A stretch of 16,274 bases of DNA. Source: Acetobacter sp. CAG:977 (GTDB lineage Bacteria > Pseudomonadota > Alphaproteobacteria > CAAGCB01 > CAG-977). This document shows, piece after piece, positions 1 through 6,319 of this stretch. The notes under the pieces were generated by a model. It did not search any database and had not been told where the DNA came from. It saw only the letters and a program-made list of their open reading frames with translations. Position numbers and translations under genes: made by a program. The stretch spans positions 178,497 to 194,770 of the forward strand of contig HF994935.1 of assembly GCA_000434295.1 (NCBI GenBank), read 5' to 3'. Numbering within the stretch: position 1 is the stretch's first letter; the number at the start of each line of letters is the position of its first letter.

Positions 1-643
1 CGGCGGGCTGAGCCTGCAATGCGACGGTTCCTCCGACGGTTTCCGTCATGGCCAGCGTGGTTTTGTCGCCCGTTAAATCAATGGTGCTTTTTGCGCCGTC
101 GATGGAGAATTCGGAATCGCCCGAGCTGACCATATCGATGGCGGCGGAACCGTTTCCGGTCAGCCCCAGATAGATGTTGTTGCGTCTTGTATCGTCGGTG
201 ACGGAAATCGAACGAACCGAGTTCACCAGGCTCATATTGATTTTGCCCTGATAAACGTCGGTCAGGGACAATGAAGCGTTTTTGTCATCGACGGACATGG
301 CGGCGACGGGGAATTTTCCTTTGTGCATCATGGCAAAGGAAGTCGTTTGTTCATCGGCGTTCCATACGCCTCTGATTTGACCGGAGCTGTCTTTTAAGAC
401 GAAGACCTGAGCTTCGACGACGGTAGGAATTTTTTGAGGTTCGCCCTCTTTTCCTGCGGAGTAAGCTTTCAACGCGGCGCTCAGCTGAGCATCCTGAGCC
501 GACTGAGCCGTAGCGTTTTTATTCATGGTCAGCCCGCCCGAAAAAGCCGCATAAGCGGCAAAGCAAGCCAAAGCCGCGACCGAACGCGTTAAGATTCGGC
601 ATTTTTTTTCCAAGTGTTGAACGCGAGATTCCAAATTTTCCAT
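1..643 (-). CDS. membrane-anchored protein of unknown function (3' end cut off)
   Basis: I do not recognise the family. I translated this leftward frame by hand; it stays open from 643 to the window edge, giving 214 codons without a stop. The start is ATG at 643: GGAG (650-653) lies 6 bases upstream of it, while the in-frame ATG at 655 has no such site. Residues 1-16 are charged and could form a short coiled coil, and residues 17-38 are hydrophobic (a membrane anchor or uncleaved signal). A possible signal-peptidase site follows around A44-T-A46. The remainder is polar, rich in Ser/Thr/Asp, with alternating strand-like segments such as VFVLKDSSGQIRGVW and MSVDDKNASLSLTD. Repeated short beta units of this kind suggest an exported beta-rich domain on an N-terminal anchor; that is inference. 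A possible -10 box lies at 711-716. The C-terminus lies outside the window. Confidence 0.8.
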   Translation of the reverse strand, partial: MENLESRVQHLEKKCRILTRSVAALACFAAYAAFSGGLTMNKNATAQSAQDAQLSAALKAYSAGKEGEPQKIPTVVEAQVFVLKDSSGQIRGVWNADEQTTSFAMMHKGKFPVAAMSVDDKNASLSLTDVYQGKINMSLVNSVRSISVTDDTRRNNIYLGLTGNGSAAIDMVSSGDSEFSIDGAKSTIDLTGDKTTLAMTETVGGTVALQAQPA

Positions 644-710
644 ATTCAGCTCCATAACGAAAATTCCGTGCGGCTTTTGCCCTTAAGATACTCTAACAAA
701 AAAGACGTTA

Positions 711-716
711 ATTATA
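711..716 (-). promoter_or_regulatory. possible -10 box for the leftward gene at 643
   Basis: The minus strand reads TATAAT here, about 68 bases upstream of the ATG at 643. I find no convincing -35 hexamer at 16-18 bases, so the assignment rests on the -10 alone in an AT-rich stretch. Confidence 0.3.
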
Positions 717-782
717 TATGAATAAAGCTTATTTCATTTTTTAATTCGTCGGCAAGCTTTTTTAAAGGGAAAGGGCAGTTTT

Positions 783-1328
783 TCAGGCTTTCTTTTTTAC
801 GGAAGGGATCCATTTTTTGACGGCGACGGTTTTTCCCGATTGGGAACGCATGACGTGCGTTGCGGTAAAGCTTGCGGCGTTCGGCGTTGCGGGTGTGTTT
901 TTGCCCTGAGTATAGAATTCTGTCATCAGGGCAAGGCTGATTTCCGTATTTTCGCCTTGAGCGAAAGCTTCGGCATAAGGGGCGTGGGCGGCGATCAATC
1001 GGCCGAGGTAGTCTGCGGAATAAGAGCCGTATTTTCTCCATACTGTTTGCAAAAAAGCGGAAACCGTGCGGTTAAAAGGCGTTCTTGAAATCAGCGGCCG
1101 CGCGGAAGCATAAATTTTATAGCTGTTCGGTTCGACGGGGCCTCGTGCCGTAGCGATAAAAACGGACGGGATTAAACGTTGGCCTTTTGTCAAGGCGGCG
1201 TAATATCCCTGAGCCAGAAACATCAGGTACTGCATTTTCATGGGTTGCAGATATTCTCCGTCATTCAAGGCGGTATCCAAAAACCATTCGGCGACGTCAA
1301 ACACGGATTCCGAAGCAGAGGCAGTCAT
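783..1328 (-). CDS. Panacea (DUF4065/SocA-like) domain protein
   Basis: This 181-residue protein carries the Panacea-domain signature. VAEWFLDTALNDGEYLQPMK leads into MQYLMFLAQGYYAAL (residues 32-46), the counterpart of the usual PMKLQKLLYFAHGWYLAL, followed by ARGPVEPNSYKIY (61-73), matching the family's GPV-P-Y block. Panacea proteins are known as antitoxins or, for SocA of Caulobacter, as an adaptor that delivers a toxin to ClpXP. The C-terminal part (about 143-181) is basic and probably disordered. The start is the ATG at 1328; AAGGAG (from 1341) lies 12 bases upstream, longer than ideal, but no alternative start is visible. No toxin-like gene is adjacent: the neighbour downstream is membrane-anchored and the upstream one is divergent. 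Its function here is therefore open. A TATAAT lies upstream on the same strand at 1367-1372. Confidence 0.75.
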   Translation of the reverse strand: MTASASESVFDVAEWFLDTALNDGEYLQPMKMQYLMFLAQGYYAALTKGQRLIPSVFIATARGPVEPNSYKIYASARPLISRTPFNRTVSAFLQTVWRKYGSYSADYLGRLIAAHAPYAEAFAQGENTEISLALMTEFYTQGKNTPATPNAASFTATHVMRSQSGKTVAVKKWIPSVKKKA

Positions 1329-1366
1329 AAAGATAAGTTTCTCCTTAGTCAGGGTCGGTTTTCATT

Positions 1367-1372
1367 ATTATA
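1367..1372 (-). promoter_or_regulatory. possible -10 box for the Panacea gene
   Basis: TATAAT on the minus strand, 38 bases upstream of the ATG at 1328. No hexamer resembling TTGACA occurs at 16-19 bases spacing, so this is only a weak candidate. Confidence 0.3.
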
Positions 1373-1455
1373 AGGGCACGGAAATGATAATGGCATGAAA
1401 AGGTTATTTTTCCGTTACGGCGCAAGAAAGCTTGAAAACCTGCGTTATGAATGAA

Positions 1456-1482
1456 TAGACAAAGGAAAAATTAAGATATAGT
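1456..1482 (+). promoter_or_regulatory. possible sigma-70 promoter of the rightward operon
   Basis: TAGACA (1456-1461) matches TTGACA at five of six positions. It is followed after 15 bases by TATAGT (1477-1482), five of six against TATAAT. The spacer is shorter than the preferred 17. A start near 1489 would give a leader of about 57 bases containing a small hairpin (CGGCA 1503-1507 with TGCCG 1512-1516) before the AGGGG ribosome site at 1535-1539. Confidence 0.35.
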
Positions 1483-1545
1483 ATTGTAAAGTTTTTTTAA
1501 TGCGGCAATAGTGCCGTTTCAAATGATAAAAGTTAGGGGTTCTCT

Positions 1546-4500
1546 ATGGCAGAAAACGAAAACGGACAACCGTCGGCGAACCATCCGCCCGTACCTGGAA
1601 ACGCGGCCGGACGTCCGACAGTAAAAAAAATAATGGTTAAGCGGGTAAAAGCACCTGTTTCTGTGCCGTCATCGCCTGCGCCGTCACCGGCACCGGCTTC
1701 TGCCCCGGCGGCTGATGCGGCGGAAGAAGACCCCTCAACGGCAATGGATTCGGAAGAAGCGATTGCCGTGACCGAAGAAACGGTTGCCGTTCAGGAAGAA
1801 GAAACGCCTGCCGAGACCGAAGAAACGGTTGTCGTTCAGGAAGAAGAGGCTTCATCGGAACCCGAATTGCCGCCCGAAGACAAAAGTCAAATCGTAACGT
1901 CGCCGATCGAGGCCGAAGAAATAGAAAAAGAACCGCCGCGCAAACGTCGCCGTCGCGCATATCAGGCTCCTTCGGAACCCGATCCGCGTCAGGAAAAAAT
2001 CCAGGAAATAAAGGATCAGGCGCGCAAGATAATGCGGATGCGCTCTTTTCATATCGGCGTTGCCGCAGTAGTTTTGTTGATTATTGTTTATGGCATATAT
2101 TCGTGGTTGCCGTCATTGGCGGAATCCAAGATTCCCGAGATGTTAAGCGACAACGGGATACGCGTCGGGTCTTACCGCGTTAAAAATTTAACGACGGAAA
2201 CCATGGAAATAACGGGCGTGCGGGATAAAGCCGGGACAGTCAACATCGCCAATGTGAAAGCGACATACTCTTTATTTGATTTGCTGACGTCCAACCGTAT
2301 TTCCAGTCTGAATGTCAGCGGGATCACGATAAAAGGCGAAAAGACGAGCGAAGGCATATCTTTAGGCGCGTTGGGGAATGTGATTACGTCTTCGATGCGT
2401 AATGCCAAAGACAATGCGATGACGATAGACCGTCTGAATTTGGCGGGTAATTTTATTTTGGAAGAGGAACTTCCGCCTGCGGCTCCTGCGCCGGTTGCCG
2501 ATACGTCCCAAAAGTCCAAGAAAAAAGGAAAGGAAGAACCGCTTCCCGCAGAAGAACCCGAGGAGCCGTTTACGGTCAAGTTTTCGGCGAACGGTTCTTG
2601 GAAGCCGTCCGGATTGAATTTGACGGTAACGACGAATGTAGAAAATAAGCAGCTTGTACTAAGCGCGAAATCGAGCTTTTTCAAGTCTCCGGCTTCGACG
2701 GAAATCAAAGCCGAAGTTACCGAGGGCAATATTTTGGAACAAGAAGCGACGGTCGGTTCCGTCACGGGGACGTTTAACGTTTCGGTTAAGAACGGGGCGT
2801 TGCAAAACGGCGAAGCGGATATGGTTTTAACGACGCCGGCACAGGATGTCCGGTTGAAGGGGAGCGCCCGTCCCGGCGAAAAGGAAGGGTTTGATGTAGA
2901 TATCAGCATGAACCGTTCGTTTAAAAAGCCGCAGGACGCCTTCGGCAAATTCACGGGAGATTTAAAGCTCAAGGCTTTGGGGCTGAAAATGTCGGGGAAT
3001 TTGCAAAAATTTAACGGGACGTTGCCGTTGTCGCTGGAATCGTCCGCTCTGTCGAACGGCAAGATATCTTTGGCGAACCTGAAAACGACGGCAGACATAA
3101 CGGTATCGTGCGATACGGGAGTATGCAACTATTCTCTGACCAAGCCGCTCAAGGCGGATATCGGCGCTTTGACGTATGCGGGACAGCTGATGCAGGTCAA
3201 AACGTACGAACCGTTGTCGCTGGGGGTGAATCCTGCAAAAGATCCGTTTTTGACGTCTCAAAAAGGAATGCTGTCGTTTCGTTTGCCGTTGGTCGGGTTT
3301 GCGGCAAAGACTTTGGTTAGCGATCGTGCCGGCAGTCTTCAGACGGTTGCGGCGGTTAACGGGGCTCAGGCGGTCGTCAATTACAATCCGTTCGCGGGTA
3401 CGTACGTCGGCAGGATGATCTTTTCTCAGTCGGGCTATGCGGACAGGAATATAAAGCTGACGAATTTGCAAGGAGACGTTACGTTTGACAACAACAACCT
3501 TCCGTCATTGAATTTGCGCGTCGGAACGGCAACGTTGGTTAAACAGGGGCTTTTGCCGCCGCTTACCGCGAATTTGGCTTTAAAGCCGATGCGCGGCATG
3601 GAATACGGAGTGAATTTGGCAATCAGGACACTGAACGGCGTGGTTTCAGCAACGGCTCAAGGGTCTTATTTGCCGGCAACGAAAGAATGGCTTTTGTTGG
3701 TTGACGTTCCGGAACAGAAATTTTCAGACGGCGGTCTGAAATTGTCTGAAATATTGCCTTCCGTTGCGTCGAAATTCAAAAAAGAACCGACCGGCGGTTT
3801 GGCAATCAAAGGTCGCTTGAATATCAAAGACGGCAAAGTCGAAGGACCTTTAAATCTTTTGATTCGCGACGTTTCCGCGTCTTGGGGCGAAATCGACATT
3901 GCCGACGCGAACGGCGTTTTGGTTATTAACAGCGTGGCTCCTTTTGAAACGGCGTCGAATCAACAGCTGTTCGTCGGTACGTTAAATTCAGGCGTGCCTT
4001 TTAAGAACGCTTTGTTTAACTTTAGCGTTTCTCCCGCGACGGGTATCAAAGTCGATTCTTTAAAAATGGGATACGCCGACGGTCAGTTTAAAAATCTGAA
4101 ATCGTTCACGATACCGCATGAAGGGACGCCTTCTGCGATATACTTGGAAGGCAGGGGCATCAACTTGGATCTTTTATCCAAGAACCTGAAAGATCCGTTC
4201 CTGAAAATGGAAGGCATTATTGATTCCGATTGGAAAATTTCTCTAAAGGACGGTGCCGTTGTCGTGGATAGCGCGCGCTTTCAATCGAAGATTCCGGGAT
4301 TGCTGGAATTTGATCCGCCTGCCTCGGTTAAACAGAAAATGAACAAAGATATGCAGGCGTTTTTAAGGAACGTCATCGTGAAAGACCTGTTGTTTGCCAT
4401 GAAAGGACCGATGAACGGCTTGATGGAATTTAAGCTGGGGATTCAGGGGCATTCTCCGTTGGATACGACGCAAACGAACAAAGAAATGTCGTTGAGTTTT

Positions 4501-4593
4501 ACGGGGGCGCTTTCGCAGTTTTTCAAGCAAAATGCAGAGCCTTCCGAAATTCCTTCGGACATTCAGCTGTCTTTGGAAAACTATTATAAGTAG
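1546..4593 (+). CDS. AsmA/YdbH-family envelope protein
   Basis: A 1015-residue protein with four visible parts. Residues 1-150 are a Pro/Ala/Glu-rich, probably disordered cytoplasmic stretch with a tandem duplication (TEETVAVQEEE, TEETVVVQEEE). A single membrane helix spans about 168-189. A long strand-rich periplasmic region starts IPEMLSDNGIRVGSY, with a second low-complexity Pro/Glu/Lys insert near 306-345. The C-terminal block, about 855-980 (LEGRGINLDLLSKNL... IPGLLEFDP), resembles the YdbH-like ("dicarboxylate transport", PF11739) end of AsmA-type proteins. YdbH, TamB and YhdP are known to bridge inner and outer membranes and to move phospholipid between them; a similar role is inferred here. 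E. coli YdbH is somewhat shorter and lacks the long N-terminal extension. The start ATG has AGGGG (1535-1539) 6 bases upstream. The next gene starts 9 bases after the stop, implying cotranscription. Confidence 0.75.
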   Translation: MAENENGQPSANHPPVPGNAAGRPTVKKIMVKRVKAPVSVPSSPAPSPAPASAPAADAAEEDPSTAMDSEEAIAVTEETVAVQEEETPAETEETVVVQEEEASSEPELPPEDKSQIVTSPIEAEEIEKEPPRKRRRRAYQAPSEPDPRQEKIQEIKDQARKIMRMRSFHIGVAAVVLLIIVYGIYSWLPSLAESKIPEMLSDNGIRVGSYRVKNLTTETMEITGVRDKAGTVNIANVKATYSLFDLLTSNRISSLNVSGITIKGEKTSEGISLGALGNVITSSMRNAKDNAMTIDRLNLAGNFILEEELPPAAPAPVADTSQKSKKKGKEEPLPAEEPEEPFTVKFSANGSWKPSGLNLTVTTNVENKQLVLSAKSSFFKSPASTEIKAEVTEGNILEQEATVGSVTGTFNVSVKNGALQNGEADMVLTTPAQDVRLKGSARPGEKEGFDVDISMNRSFKKPQDAFGKFTGDLKLKALGLKMSGNLQKFNGTLPLSLESSALSNGKISLANLKTTADITVSCDTGVCNYSLTKPLKADIGALTYAGQLMQVKTYEPLSLGVNPAKDPFLTSQKGMLSFRLPLVGFAAKTLVSDRAGSLQTVAAVNGAQAVVNYNPFAGTYVGRMIFSQSGYADRNIKLTNLQGDVTFDNNNLPSLNLRVGTATLVKQGLLPPLTANLALKPMRGMEYGVNLAIRTLNGVVSATAQGSYLPATKEWLLLVDVPEQKFSDGGLKLSEILPSVASKFKKEPTGGLAIKGRLNIKDGKVEGPLNLLIRDVSASWGEIDIADANGVLVINSVAPFETASNQQLFVGTLNSGVPFKNALFNFSVSPATGIKVDSLKMGYADGQFKNLKSFTIPHEGTPSAIYLEGRGINLDLLSKNLKDPFLKMEGIIDSDWKISLKDGAVVVDSARFQSKIPGLLEFDPPASVKQKMNKDMQAFLRNVIVKDLLFAMKGPMNGLMEFKLGIQGHSPLDTTQTNKEMSLSFTGALSQFFKQNAEPSEIPSDIQLSLENYYK
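1771..1851 (+). repeat. 45-bp tandem duplication inside the AsmA/YdbH-like gene
   Basis: Two copies start at 1771 and 1816, a period of 45 bases. The first 33 or so bases of each are nearly identical (one clear difference, gcc versus gtc). They encode the acidic pair TEETVAVQEEE / TEETVVVQEEE. This is a recent in-frame duplication in a low-complexity region. Confidence 0.8.
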
Positions 4594-4602
4594 GTTTTTT
4601 CG

Positions 4603-6279
4603 ATGAAGTTCGGTGAATTTCCGCTTTATGATGCGACGGGAGTTGAGCTTGCTCATGAATTAAAATGCGGGGGCAAGGTTTTTCCCGTCGGGCACATCAT
4701 AACGGCGGACGATGTCCGTCTGTTGCGTCAGGCGGAAATCAAAACGGTTGTCGGGGCGTTTTTTGATTCGAACGATTTGCGTCCCGATACGGCTTGCGAC
4801 ATTTTGTTAAAAGATATCGCGGGCGACCATTTGCGGTATACGCTTCCCGAAAACGGTTGCAGCGAATTTTATGCAGATGCGGACGGTGTTTTTATCGGAC
4901 TTCCCGATCGGTTGCTGAGATTTAATTCTCATAACGAGAGTTTGATTTTATCAACGTTATTGCCGTACACGCCCGTGTATAAGAATCAGCTTATCGGGTC
5001 ATTGAGGCTGTTGGGACCGGCATTTAATGCGGATATGATCAATGAGGCCGTTGAAAAAATTACGGGGCAGGGACCTTTGTTAAGGATTGCGCCGTATGCG
5101 TTTTGCAAGATTGCCTATATTCGTACGGTCGAGCACGGCGGCGATGTTGAAGAAAGCGAAGAGGACGTACAAAACCGATATGCGGTCTACGGATTTGATA
5201 TTGAACGTTATTCGGTTTGCGTTCATGACAGGGAAGCCGTTGCGAAAGAGATTGACAAGGCTTCGTCGGATAAGCTGGATGCCGTTTTTATAGAAAGTTC
5301 GACGGCGCCGTTGAACCGGTCTGACATAGTTCCGATGGCGGCGAAAGAAGCGGGGGCAGACATTGACCGGTTAGGCTGGTGTGCGGATCCCGGCGTATCG
5401 GCGTTGGTGGCGCATAAGAACGATATGAAGATTATTGCGTTTAAGACGTCTGATTTTACGTCTCCGTCTTTGGACAGGCTGATACGCTACATAGCGACGA
5501 AATCGCTTCCTCCTGCGGAAGAATTTCCGACGCTGGCGACGGGGACGCTGTCGTTGGAACGGTTGATTAAGTTTTTAAAGCCTGAAGACGAAGCCAAGAC
5601 GGTTCGCGTCGGGGCATTAAGCGAACGCAGCAAGATAGCGGTTGTTGTTTTGGCGGCGGGATCTTCGAAACGGATGATCGGGACGAACAAGCTGTTGGAA
5701 AACATTCACGGCATTCCGATGGTGGAACGGGTTGTTCGGTCCGCATTGATGTCCAAGGCGGATTTTGTTGCCGTTGTAACGGGATATGATGCCAAGTTTA
5801 TAGAACGGCGTCTGTCCGATTACGATGTCAAGATAGTCAGGAATCCGGATTATGCGGCGGGAGTTTTAAGCTCTATCCGATTAGGTCTTTCGGTATTGCC
5901 GCCGGACACGGTTGCCGCGCTTGTTCTTCCGGCGGATATGCCGGGTTTTACGGCGCAATACATAGACCGTCTGATAGAATTGTTTGATCCCAAAGCGACC
6001 AGAAAAGCCGTTTGCCTGCCTTCATATAACGGCGTGCGCCACAATCCCGTTTTATGGCCGAGGGAATTGTTCAAGGTCGTTAAAATCGTTCCCGAAGACG
6101 CTCATTGGATGCCGGCATTGGTGGAACATTCCGATTATATAAAAGAACTGAAACTGGACAGCGATTTGCCGATTTCGGACATAAATACGCGCGGGGATTT
6201 GGCATTATTTTTGGAACGGGCGGATTTTTCGGATGATGCGGAAAAGGTTTTGGAAGAATTGGAAGCGTCTTTGAAATGA
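4603..6279 (+). CDS. molybdopterin-binding-like / MocA-like nucleotidyltransferase fusion
   Basis: A 558-residue two-part protein matching the architecture known in alphaproteobacteria as molybdopterin-binding/NTP-transferase fusion. Residues 1-60 (MKFGEFPLYDATGVELAHEL... GHIITADDVRLLRQAEI) resemble the MoeA-like entry region. Residues about 165-335 correspond to a MoCF-like fold, but the usual TGGTS glycine block reads ESSTA at 231-235. Residues 345-558 form a MobA/MocA-type transferase: LAAGSSKRM (350-358) with NKLL just after, NPDYAAGVLSSIRLGL, LPADMPG carrying the metal-binding Asp, HNPVLWPRELF and DINTRGDL. MocA transfers CMP from CTP to molybdopterin for xanthine-oxidase-family enzymes; that substrate is inferred. 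The gene begins 9 bases after the upstream stop with only a weak AGG site, so translational coupling is likely. No other molybdenum gene lies in the window. Confidence 0.75.
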   Translation: MKFGEFPLYDATGVELAHELKCGGKVFPVGHIITADDVRLLRQAEIKTVVGAFFDSNDLRPDTACDILLKDIAGDHLRYTLPENGCSEFYADADGVFIGLPDRLLRFNSHNESLILSTLLPYTPVYKNQLIGSLRLLGPAFNADMINEAVEKITGQGPLLRIAPYAFCKIAYIRTVEHGGDVEESEEDVQNRYAVYGFDIERYSVCVHDREAVAKEIDKASSDKLDAVFIESSTAPLNRSDIVPMAAKEAGADIDRLGWCADPGVSALVAHKNDMKIIAFKTSDFTSPSLDRLIRYIATKSLPPAEEFPTLATGTLSLERLIKFLKPEDEAKTVRVGALSERSKIAVVVLAAGSSKRMIGTNKLLENIHGIPMVERVVRSALMSKADFVAVVTGYDAKFIERRLSDYDVKIVRNPDYAAGVLSSIRLGLSVLPPDTVAALVLPADMPGFTAQYIDRLIELFDPKATRKAVCLPSYNGVRHNPVLWPRELFKVVKIVPEDAHWMPALVEHSDYIKELKLDSDLPISDINTRGDLALFLERADFSDDAEKVLEELEASLK

Positions 6280-6295
6280 GCGCTGTTTTTTGTTT

Positions 6296-6319
6296 ATGTC
6301 GGGTTTGAAACATCCATGA
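6296..6319 (+). other. tiny reading frame (MSGLKHP) overlapping the copA start
   Basis: ATG at 6296 opens seven codons ending in TGA at 6317-6319, which overlaps the copA ATG (6316-6318) as ATGA. Since copA has no obvious ribosome site, translation of this mini-frame could deliver ribosomes to it. The mini-frame also lacks a good Shine-Dalgarno sequence, so it may be chance. Confidence 0.25.

Noticed and set aside
722..764. AAAGCTT / AAGCTTT pair as a terminator for the Panacea gene
   Set aside because: The stem is short, the loop is over 20 bases, and no T run follows on the minus strand.
2172..3128. Long leftward open frame (318 codons) inside the AsmA/YdbH-like gene
   Set aside because: Its product has no family features, and it lies wholly within a well-supported gene on the other strand. 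Codon bias of the real gene keeps the opposite frame open.
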